DNA of 5,426 nucleotides from an uncultured Oscillospiraceae bacterium (GTDB lineage Bacteria > Bacillota_A > Clostridia > Oscillospirales > Oscillospiraceae), in the NCBI GenBank assembly GCA_944386965.1, contig CALXDE010000240.1, positions 1 through 5,426 of the forward strand, written 5' to 3'. How positions within the stretch are numbered: position 1 is the first letter of the stretch; the number at the start of each line of letters is the position of its first letter. Below, in pieces: positions 1 through 4,909 of this stretch. The position numbers and the translations under genes are program-made. The notes beneath the pieces were generated by a model. The model did no database searches. It was not told the DNA's origin and saw only the letters and a list, made by a program, of their open reading frames with translations.

Positions 1-287
1 CCGAGGGCACCCAGGAGGCCGTTGACGCCGCCTGGGCCGGCATCAAGGACGGCAGCCTGAAGGTGTTTGACACCAGCAAGTTCACCTGCCAGCCCGCCAC
101 CGACGGGTCCTATCAGGTGGATGAGAACGGCCATGTAACCTCCGCCTTTGCTCTGGACAGCGACGGTGACTTCGTCAACGACACTGGCGAGGCCATCGTG
201 GACGGCGCTTTCCAGGAGTCCGTCCTGCGCTCCGCGCCCTATTTCTCCCTGCGGATCGACGGCATCACCGAAGTCAACAACGCCTAA
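1..287 (+). CDS. BMP-family ABC transporter substrate-binding lipoprotein, C-terminal part (5' partial)
   Basis: This is the last 94 codons of a gene that begins outside the window; the reading frame starts at base 3 and ends with TAA at 285-287. In the importer it would be the membrane-anchored extracellular protein that captures nucleosides (or a related ligand) and delivers them to the permeases encoded downstream. The visible part matches the C-terminal lobe of Bmp/PnrA/Med-type proteins: an early W-A-G-I-K-D-G-S-L-K-V-F-D-T-S-K-F stretch, an acidic D-S-D-G-D-F turn, the A-I-V-D-G-A-F-Q-E-S segment, and the closing S-A-P-Y-F-S-L-R-I-D-G-I-T-E typical of the clostridial branch. The signal peptide and lipobox cysteine would lie upstream and cannot be seen. 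A GTG at 63 is an internal valine, not a start. A strong terminator follows 10 bases after the stop. Family assignment is firm; the nucleoside substrate is inferred from the neighbouring ATPase and permeases. Confidence 0.9.
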   Translation, partial: EGTQEAVDAAWAGIKDGSLKVFDTSKFTCQPATDGSYQVDENGHVTSAFALDSDGDFVNDTGEAIVDGAFQESVLRSAPYFSLRIDGITEVNNA

Positions 288-297
288 ACGCCCACGC

Positions 298-328
298 AAA
301 GGGGCTGCCTTTGGGCAGCCCCTTTCTT
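298..328 (+). terminator. Rho-independent terminator after the BMP gene
   Basis: A perfect 12-bp stem (AAAGGGGCTGCC at 298-309 with GGCAGCCCCTTT at 314-325) closes a 4-base TTTG loop and runs into a T-rich tail (TTTCTT, 323-328). It begins 10 bases after the BMP stop codon. It probably ends most transcripts of the binding-protein gene and protects their 3' end, while read-through supplies the ATPase and permease genes. Confidence 0.9.
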
Positions 329-346
329 GTAAAAGCGCCCCACCCG

Positions 347-389
347 CTCCGCGGTAATGGCCGCTGGAGTCTTTTTTCCCTTTTCTTTT
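347..389 (+). terminator. Second, tandem terminator-like hairpin with long pyrimidine tail
   Basis: CTCCGCGG (347-354) pairs with CCGC-GGAG (361-364 and 366-369), leaving one bulged T at 365 and a 6-base loop TAATGG (355-360). It is followed by TCTTTTTT (370-377), then CCC and two further T4 runs. The uninterrupted pyrimidine stretch spans 370-395. Stem, loop and U-tract are what an intrinsic terminator needs, and it stands only about 20 bases beyond the first one. It may be a back-up terminator or an attenuator for the ATPase/permease genes. The ATG at 357 lies inside this loop with no ribosome binding site, which argues against it as the ATPase start. Confidence 0.65.
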
Positions 390-401
390 CCCTCCAAAGG
401 C

Positions 402-443
402 CAGTTCCCCGGGCGCGCGCCTGGGGAGAGCGGCGCGGAACTG
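402..443 (+). repeat. Inverted repeat / nested hairpin in the ATPase leader
   Basis: CAGTTCC (402-408) is the exact inverse of GGAACTG (437-443). Between and overlapping these arms lies a second GC-rich hairpin: CCCCGGGC (407-414) pairs with GCCTGGGG (419-426) through one G-U pair around a GCGC loop. The two folds share bases 407-408, so they partly compete. No U-tract follows, so this is not a terminator. A 5' stabilising structure on the processed or read-through mRNA, or a protein-binding site in DNA or RNA, are possible roles; neither is shown by the sequence. Confidence 0.5.
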
Positions 444-453
444 TCACCAAAAG

Positions 454-459
454 AAAGGA
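454..459 (+). promoter_or_regulatory. Ribosome binding site that decides the ATPase start (TTG)
   Basis: AAAGGA at 454-459 stands 8 bases before the TTG codon at 468, a normal spacing. The in-frame ATG at 459 overlaps this very motif and has no other Shine-Dalgarno sequence at a usable distance. The ATG at 357 has none either. This favours TTG 468 as the start. Confidence 0.6.
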
Positions 460-467
460 TGATTGAT

Positions 468-2045
468 TTGGAACGTACCCCTGCCATCGAACTGCGGCAT
501 ATTACCAAGCGGTTCGGCAAGGTGGTGGCCAACGACGATATCTCCCTGGAGATTCGGCGCGGTGAGATTCTCTCCCTGCTGGGGGAGAACGGCAGCGGCA
601 AAACCACCCTGATGAACATGCTCTCCGGGATCTACTTTCCGGACGAGGGGGAGATCCTGGTAAACGGCGCGCCCACCGCCATCACCTCCCCCAGAGACGC
701 CTTCGCCTGCGGCATCGGCATGATCCACCAGCATTTCAAACTGGTGGACGTGTTCACCGCGGCGGAGAACATTGTTTTGGGACTGGACGAAGGACACAAG
801 CTGGATCTGAAGGCCGTCTCCGCCAAGATCCGCGAGATCTGCGGAAAATACGGCTTCGCCATCGATCCGGCCAAAAAGATATATGACATGTCCGTGTCGG
901 AAAAACAGACGGTGGAGATCATCAAGGTCCTCTACCGGGGCGCGGATATCCTGATTCTGGACGAGCCCACCGCCGTCCTCACTCCCCAGGAGACAGACCG
1001 TCTCTTCGACATCATGCGCAACATGAAGGCCGACGGCAAGGCAATGGTCATCATCACCCACAAGCTCCACGAGGTGATGGACGTATCTGACCGGGTGGCC
1101 GTGCTGCGCAAGGGCCGGTACATCGGGGATGTGGCCACCCGCGACACCTCTCCCCAGGCCCTGACGGATATGATGGTCGGCCACGCCGTGACGCTGAACA
1201 TCGACCGTCCCCTGGTGGAGAACCGCCATCTTCGTCTGGAGGTCAAGGACCTGACGGTGCTGACCCCGGATGGGATCAAGGCCCTGGACCACGTCTCCTT
1301 CGAGGCCTACGGCGGGGAAATTCTGGGCATTGCCGGCATCTCCGGCAGCGGACAGAAGGAGCTGCTGGAGGCCATCGCCGGGCTTCAGCCCACCCAGCCC
1401 GGCTCCCATGTGATCTACCACCCGCCCGCTCCCGATGAGCCCATCGCCGGGCAGCATGTGCCGGTGAACCGCAGCGGCGAGGAGCTGCTGGGCAAAACGC
1501 CCCGGCAGATCCACAACATCGGCGTATCCATGGCCTTTGTGCCGGAGGACCGGCTGGGCATGGGTCTGGTGGGGTCCATGGGCATGGCGGACAATATGAT
1601 GCTCAAATCCTATCGCGCCGGGCGGGGGCCCTTTGTCCACCGCAATCCCCCCCGGCAGCTGGCGGAACAGGTCAAGGCGGAGCTGGACGTTCTGACCCCC
1701 AGCATCAACACCCCCGTCCGCCGTCTCTCCGGCGGCAACGTGCAGAAGGTGCTGGTGGGCCGCGAGATCTCCCAGAACCCCTCGGTGCTGATGACCGCTT
1801 ATGCCGTGCGCGGCCTGGACATCAACACCTCCTATACCATCTACAATCTGCTCACCGAACAGAAGATGAAGGGCGTGGCTGTCGTGTATGTGGGTGAGGA
1901 TCTGGATGTGCTGCTGGAGCTGTGCGACCGGATTCTGGTGCTCTGCGGCGGCCAGGTCAGCGGTGTTGTGGACGGCCGCAGCACAACAAAAGAGGAAGTG
2001 GGTCTGCTGATGACCCGCTTTGTAAAGGAGGCGAAGATGGCATGA
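468..2045 (+). CDS. Nucleoside-type ABC importer ATPase with two nucleotide-binding domains (NupO/RbsA-like)
   Basis: This 525-residue cytoplasmic ATPase powers the importer made with the BMP protein and the two permeases downstream. Numbering is from the TTG start. Domain 1 (about 7-240) has Walker A G-E-N-G-S-G-K-T (39-46), Q-loop Q88, a non-canonical signature M-S-V-S-E-K-Q (141-147), Walker B I-L-I-L-D-E-P (161-167; D165, E166) and switch H198. Domain 2 (about 255-515) has the degenerate loop G-I-S-G-S-G-Q-K-E (290-298) without the Walker A lysine, V-P-E-D-R at 358-362, and a canonical L-S-G-G-N (420-424). Its Walker B region reads V-L-M-T-A-Y-A-V-R-G-L-D with no Asp-Glu pair. Tandem domains with a degenerate second P-loop are normal for the RbsA/NupO class. 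B. subtilis NupO is of similar length. About 40 residues of Pro/His-rich sequence after the second P-loop look longer than usual. ATG 459 would add three residues. The stop overlaps the next start (ATGA). A nucleoside substrate is likely but not proven. Confidence 0.93.
   Translation: MERTPAIELRHITKRFGKVVANDDISLEIRRGEILSLLGENGSGKTTLMNMLSGIYFPDEGEILVNGAPTAITSPRDAFACGIGMIHQHFKLVDVFTAAENIVLGLDEGHKLDLKAVSAKIREICGKYGFAIDPAKKIYDMSVSEKQTVEIIKVLYRGADILILDEPTAVLTPQETDRLFDIMRNMKADGKAMVIITHKLHEVMDVSDRVAVLRKGRYIGDVATRDTSPQALTDMMVGHAVTLNIDRPLVENRHLRLEVKDLTVLTPDGIKALDHVSFEAYGGEILGIAGISGSGQKELLEAIAGLQPTQPGSHVIYHPPAPDEPIAGQHVPVNRSGEELLGKTPRQIHNIGVSMAFVPEDRLGMGLVGSMGMADNMMLKSYRAGRGPFVHRNPPRQLAEQVKAELDVLTPSINTPVRRLSGGNVQKVLVGREISQNPSVLMTAYAVRGLDINTSYTIYNLLTEQKMKGVAVVYVGEDLDVLLELCDRILVLCGGQVSGVVDGRSTTKEEVGLLMTRFVKEAKMA
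2025..2031 (+). promoter_or_regulatory. Ribosome binding site of permease 1
   Basis: AAGGAGG lies inside the last codons of the ATPase gene, 10 bases before ATG 2042. It supports the start that overlaps the ATPase stop codon rather than any upstream codon of the open frame, and suggests translational coupling. Confidence 0.75.
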
Positions 2046-3151
2046 CGCAAGTAAAATCCCACAAGGAACCCCTGCTGCGCATTGCCAAGCGGGACGCCAT
2101 GTCCTGGCCCAAGGCGTGGGGCATCCGGCTGGCCGCAGTGCTGCTGTCCCTGGTGGTGAGCGGCGTTTTCATCTTCGCTGTCACCAAGCTCAATCCCATC
2201 CAGGTCTACGAGGGCATCTTCGAGGGGGCCTTCGGCACCGAAAAGCGCACTTGGGTCACCATTCGGGACACCATGATGCTCCTGTGCATCGGCGTGGGAC
2301 TGGCCCCGGCCTTCAAGATGCGCTTCTGGAACATCGGCGCGGAGGGGCAGATCCTCATTGGCGGCATCGTCACCGCCGGTTTCATGCGCGCCTACGGGCC
2401 CTCCATCCCCACGCCGGTGCTGCTGGTCATTATGGCGGTGGTGAGCCTGCTGGCCGGAGCGGTCTGGGGGATCGTCCCCGCTGCGTTCAAGGCCCGCTGG
2501 AATACCAACGAGACGCTCTTCACTTTGATGATGAACTATGTGGCCATCCAGCTCACCAGCTATTTCGTGGCCCTTTGGGAGAACCCGGTGGGGTCCAACA
2601 CGGTGGGCGTCATCAACCAGCGGACCAAGGCCGGCTGGTTCCCGGAGCTCTTCGGCCAGGAGTATGTGCTGAATGTGATCCTGGTGCTGACGCTGACCGT
2701 GGGAATGTTTCTGTATCTCCGGTACTCCAAACAGGGGTATGAGATCTCTGTGGTGGGCGACTCGGAAAACACCGCGCGATACGCCGGGATCAATGTCAAG
2801 CGGGTCACCATCCGCACCATGGCCATCTCCGGCGCCATCTGCGGTCTGGCCGGCTTCATCGCCGTGTCCGGCGCCAGCCATACCATCTCCACCTCCACCG
2901 CCGGCGGCCGTGGCTTTACCGCCATCATCGTAGCCTGGCTGGCCAAGTTCAACACGTTTGTCATGATCCTCATCTCCCTGCTGCTGGTATTCCTGCAGAA
3001 GGGCGCCATTCAGATCGCATCCCGCTTCAATCTGAACGACTATGCCTCGGACATCATCACCGGCATCATTCTCTTCTTTATCCTGGGCAGCGAATTTTTC
3101 ATCAATTACCGCGTCATCCTGCGCGGCGGAAAGGAGGGCGGCGCCAAATGA
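2042..3151 (+). CDS. ABC importer permease 1, BPD_transp_2 family (NupP-like)
   Basis: A 369-residue integral membrane protein that would form one half of the translocation pore. The N-terminal ~26 residues are polar and basic (cytoplasmic). Hydrophobic segments follow at about 27-49, 78-90, 104-117, 124-146, 158-178, 209-226, 258-277, 292-318 and 336-355. The conserved F-W-N-I-G-A-E-G-Q-I-L-I-G-G stretch (95-108) is the hallmark of the nucleoside/BMP-associated branch. The cytoplasmic loop G-Y-E-I-S-V-V-G-D-S-E-N-T-A-R-Y-A-G-I (232-250) is the expected contact with the ATPase. Length is close to B. subtilis NupP. The frame is open upstream to 1922, but the ATG at 2042 has the ribosome binding site and sits in an ATGA overlap with the ATPase gene, so it is the chosen start. 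It is followed by another ATGA overlap with permease 2, so the three proteins are probably co-translated. Family assignment is firm; substrate is inferred. Confidence 0.93.
   Translation: MTQVKSHKEPLLRIAKRDAMSWPKAWGIRLAAVLLSLVVSGVFIFAVTKLNPIQVYEGIFEGAFGTEKRTWVTIRDTMMLLCIGVGLAPAFKMRFWNIGAEGQILIGGIVTAGFMRAYGPSIPTPVLLVIMAVVSLLAGAVWGIVPAAFKARWNTNETLFTLMMNYVAIQLTSYFVALWENPVGSNTVGVINQRTKAGWFPELFGQEYVLNVILVLTLTVGMFLYLRYSKQGYEISVVGDSENTARYAGINVKRVTIRTMAISGAICGLAGFIAVSGASHTISTSTAGGRGFTAIIVAWLAKFNTFVMILISLLLVFLQKGAIQIASRFNLNDYASDIITGIILFFILGSEFFINYRVILRGGKEGGAK
3130..3137 (+). promoter_or_regulatory. Ribosome binding site of permease 2
   Basis: AAAGGAGG at the 3' end of the permease 1 gene, 10 bases before ATG 3148. 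The spacing and strength mirror those of permease 1, consistent with balanced synthesis of the two pore subunits. Confidence 0.75.
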
Positions 3152-4137
3152 CCATTGATCGGATTGTGCAGCTGATTCAATCTGCCGTCCAGTTCGGCAC
3201 CATCATCATGTTCGGCGCCATGGGCGAAATTCTGACGCAGAAGTCCGGCAACCTGAATCTGGGCGTTCCGGGCCTTATGTATCTGGGCGGCATCGCCGGC
3301 CTTGCGGCCTCCTTCTTCTATGAGTTCAACAATCCCGCCCCCTCCGGCCTCGTCTGTCTGGCCATCTCCTTCCTGGCGGCCTTTGCCGCCGCGGCTCTGG
3401 GCGGCCTGCTCTACAGTTTCCTGACCATCACCCTGCGAGCCAATCAGAATGTCACCGGCCTGACGCTGACCATCTTCGGCGGCGGCGTGGCCAACTTCTT
3501 CGGCGGCACCCTGAACACCATGGCCGGCGGCGTGGGCCAGATCTCTGTGGCCACCACCAGCGCCGTGTACCGGACCTCCATACAGAACATGACAGACCTG
3601 GGCCTGGTGGGCCGTCTCCTGTTCAACTACGGGTTCATGGTATACCTTGCCATTGTCATGGCCATCATCCTCCACTTCTTCCTCAATCGCACCCGCAGGG
3701 GTCTGAATCTGCGGGCAGTGGGGGAAAATCCCGCCACGGCGGACGCGGCAGGCATCAACGTCGCGCGAAACAAGTACCTGGCCACCTGCGTGGGCGCGGG
3801 GATCTCAGGTCTTGGCGGACTGTACTACACCATGGACTATATCAAGGGCACCTGGGCCAACGACGGCACCATTGAGTCCCTGGGCTGGCTGGCCGTGGCT
3901 CTGGTGATCTTCGCCACCTGGCGCAGCGTCAACGCCATCTGGGGCTCCTATCTCTTCGGCCTGCTGTTCTGGGTATATCTGATCATCCCGGGCCTGGGCC
4001 GGCGGGACACCTATCTGTTCAACATGCTGCCCTACCTGGTGACCATCATTGTGCTGGTGATCTCCAGCATGCGCAACAACCGGGAAAAGCAGCCTCCCGC
4101 TTCGCTGGGCCTCCCCTACTTCCGGGAGGACCGATAG
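3148..4137 (+). CDS. ABC importer permease 2, BPD_transp_2 family (NupQ-like)
   Basis: A 329-residue membrane protein, the second and distinct half of the pore. It carries the branch-specific N-terminal motif G-E-I-L-T-Q-K-S-G-N-L-N-L-G-V-P-G (26-42), the counterpart of F-W-N-I-G-A-E-G-Q in permease 1. Hydrophobic segments lie at about 12-28, 43-57, 67-95, 103-119, 160-178, 211-227, 246-257, 263-281 and 293-307. The ATPase-contact loop is R-R-G-L-N-L-R-A-V-G-E-N-P-A-T-A-D-A-A-G (183-202). The C-terminal ~20 residues are polar. The ATG overlaps the permease 1 stop (ATGA) behind a strong ribosome binding site. Length fits NupQ-type proteins. It is the last gene of the transport unit: a terminator follows about 40 bases after the TAG stop. 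Nucleoside transport is the best prediction from the whole set; sugar import by a related RbsC-type system is less likely because of the BMP partner. Confidence 0.93.
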   Translation: MTIDRIVQLIQSAVQFGTIIMFGAMGEILTQKSGNLNLGVPGLMYLGGIAGLAASFFYEFNNPAPSGLVCLAISFLAAFAAAALGGLLYSFLTITLRANQNVTGLTLTIFGGGVANFFGGTLNTMAGGVGQISVATTSAVYRTSIQNMTDLGLVGRLLFNYGFMVYLAIVMAIILHFFLNRTRRGLNLRAVGENPATADAAGINVARNKYLATCVGAGISGLGGLYYTMDYIKGTWANDGTIESLGWLAVALVIFATWRSVNAIWGSYLFGLLFWVYLIIPGLGRRDTYLFNMLPYLVTIIVLVISSMRNNREKQPPASLGLPYFREDR

Positions 4138-4148
4138 CCCGGCAGGGC

Positions 4149-4166
4149 GTGCCGCCTCAGTTCTTC
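4149..4166 (+). repeat. Short direct repeat, copy 1
   Basis: An 18-base element GTGCCGCCTCAGTTCTTC, 11 bases after the permease 2 stop codon. It recurs with one missing base and one substitution at 4828-4844, at almost the same distance after the next gene's stop. It may be chance or a genomic repeat. Confidence 0.35.
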
Positions 4167-4175
4167 CCCGCACCC

Positions 4176-4207
4176 AGAGAGCCCCAGCGTCTGCCGGGGC
4201 TTTCTTT
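4176..4207 (+). terminator. Rho-independent terminator of the transporter operon
   Basis: AGAGAGCCCC (4176-4185) pairs with GGGGCTTTCT (4196-4205), 10 bp with one G-U pair, around a 10-base loop. The T-rich end (TTTCTTT, 4201-4207) overlaps the 3' arm. It lies about 40 bases after the permease 2 stop and separates the transporter from the downstream membrane-protein gene. Confidence 0.8.
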
Positions 4208-4233
4208 GACAGCGTATCCACGGACTATCGATC
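4206..4233 (+). promoter_or_regulatory. Weak promoter candidate for the CmpB-family gene
   Basis: A perfect -35 consensus TTGACA (4206-4211) begins in the last two bases of the preceding terminator. The best-placed -10 is TCGATC (4228-4233, spacer 16), a poor match. The gene at 4273 follows a terminator and needs a promoter, and this is the only candidate seen in the gap. Confidence 0.2.
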
Positions 4234-4260
4234 CCCGCCCATTCGCTTCACATCACTTCC

Positions 4261-4265
4261 GGAGG
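4261..4265 (+). promoter_or_regulatory. Ribosome binding site of the CmpB-family gene
   Basis: GGAGG at 4261-4265, 7 bases before ATG 4273. It fixes the start of the small membrane protein. Confidence 0.7.
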
Positions 4266-4272
4266 TTTCCCT

Positions 4273-4818
4273 ATGAAAACAGATCGCAGCGCATCCCTGG
4301 CCCGAATTTTTCTCTTCTTCGTGCTCTATTCCGTAATCGGCTGGCTCTACGAGGTATTTCTGGAGGTGGTGGTCTATCGCTGGGGCTTTTCCAATCGGGG
4401 CGTCCTGTGGGGTCCCTACTGCGTGATCTACGGGGTGGGCGCCCTGGCCATTCTCTTTGCCTTCAGCCGACTCAAGCGGACCCCTGTCCGGGTGGGCCGC
4501 GTGTCCATCACCCCGGTGCTGGTATTTTTCGGCATTGTGGTCCTGACCACAGCGCTGGAGCTGCTGGGCAGCTACATCATGGAGTTCGCCTACGGCAGCT
4601 GGCAGTGGGACTACCGCCATTACGCCTTCAACTTCCAGGGGCGGGTGGCCCTGAATCCCAGCATCCGCTTCGGCATCGGCGGCATGCTCTTTCTCTACGG
4701 CCTCCAGCCCCTTTTTGAGAAGCTGGCGGACCGGCTGCCGCGCCGGGCCCTCCTGCTCCTGAGCGGGGCCCTGGCCGTGGGGATGGCGGCGGACTGCGTA
4801 TACACCTTCCTGTTCTGA
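4273..4818 (+). CDS. CmpB/DUF1113-family membrane protein ('putative ABC transporter permease'), function unknown
   Basis: A 181-residue hydrophobic protein. Membrane segments are likely at about 10-30, 46-66, 79-100, 131-147 and 159-178. Recognisable family features are G-W-L-Y-E-V (23-28), N-R-G-V-L-W-G-P-Y-C-V-I-Y-G-V-G-A (41-57), the E-L-L-G-S-Y-I-M-E segment (96-104), W-D-Y-R (112-115), and F-N-F-Q-G-R-V followed by P-S-I-R-F-G-I-G-G (119-137). These match what I know of the Pfam family ABC_trans_CmpB, common in Clostridia and often named a putative ABC transporter permease. Nothing here resembles an ABC permease: there is no EAA-like coupling loop and no ATPase partner. The conserved Trp, Tyr, Glu, Asn and Arg residues near membrane edges hint at a ligand-binding or enzymatic role, but this is speculation. 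It sits between two separately transcribed units and looks like an independent gene. The start is well supported by GGAGG 7 bases upstream. Confidence 0.85.
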   Translation: MKTDRSASLARIFLFFVLYSVIGWLYEVFLEVVVYRWGFSNRGVLWGPYCVIYGVGALAILFAFSRLKRTPVRVGRVSITPVLVFFGIVVLTTALELLGSYIMEFAYGSWQWDYRHYAFNFQGRVALNPSIRFGIGGMLFLYGLQPLFEKLADRLPRRALLLLSGALAVGMAADCVYTFLF

Positions 4819-4827
4819 CAGCGAGCG

Positions 4828-4844
4828 GTGCCGCCCAGTTTTTC
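4828..4844 (+). repeat. Short direct repeat, copy 2
   Basis: GTGCCGCCCAGTTTTTC, nine bases after the CmpB-family stop, matching the element at 4149-4166 except for one deleted T and one C-to-T change. The T-run in it also precedes the thyA promoter. Confidence 0.35.
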
Positions 4845-4873
4845 TTGCCTCTCCGCCCGGTCTGTGGTAGACT
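4845..4873 (+). promoter_or_regulatory. Sigma-A-type promoter of thyA
   Basis: -35 TTGCCT (4845-4850), a 17-base spacer and -10 TAGACT (4868-4873), each matching four of six consensus bases. A TG pair at 4865-4866 gives an extended -10. A T-rich tract sits directly upstream. The predicted start is near 4880, leaving a leader of about 30 bases with the ribosome binding site. Confidence 0.6.
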
Positions 4874-4889
4874 GGGGAAAAATACCCCA
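4873..4889 (+). repeat. Inverted repeat over the predicted thyA transcription start
   Basis: TGGGG (4873-4877) and CCCCA (4885-4889) are perfect inverse arms around AAAAATA. The element begins at the last base of the -10 hexamer and ends 4 bases before the ribosome binding site. It could be an operator, or an RNA hairpin in read-through transcripts; a transcript starting near 4880 would lack the left arm. Confidence 0.4.
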
Positions 4890-4893
4890 CCGC

Positions 4894-4900
4894 AAGGAGG
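4894..4900 (+). promoter_or_regulatory. Ribosome binding site of thyA
   Basis: AAGGAGG, 9 bases before ATG 4910. It supports this ATG, which also gives the expected short N-terminal helix of the enzyme. Confidence 0.75.
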
Positions 4901-4909
4901 AATCTGACC

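Noticed and set aside
357..467. N-terminal extension of the ATPase from ATG 357
   Set aside because: The ATG lies in a hairpin loop with no ribosome binding site, and the extra 37 residues (Phe/Pro/Gly-rich) are translated terminator and leader sequence, not protein-like.
288..467. Purine or other nucleotide riboswitch in the bmp-ATPase gap
   Set aside because: The gap shows simple stem-loops but no conserved purine-riboswitch core or other aptamer pattern that I recognise, and such an element would be expected upstream of the BMP gene, outside the window.
444..1640. 398-codon open frame on the minus strand opposite the ATPase gene
   Set aside because: It is rich in His, Gly, Asp and Gln with no recognisable domain, and lies opposite an unmistakable ABC ATPase. 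Long antisense frames are expected in GC-rich coding DNA.
2116..2742. 208-codon + strand open frame within permease 1
   Set aside because: It is an alternative frame of a clear permease gene and gives Arg/His/Gly-rich sequence without membrane segments or a ribosome binding site.
1841..2881. 346-codon minus-strand open frame across the ATPase/permease junction
   Set aside because: It has low-complexity composition, no start context, and crosses two real genes in their antisense; a shadow frame.
4819..4846. Possible terminator after the CmpB-family gene (GCGG-TG-CCGC then TTTTTCTT)
   Set aside because: The stem is only 4 bp with a 2-base loop, which cannot form well. The T-run is real, but no adequate hairpin precedes it.
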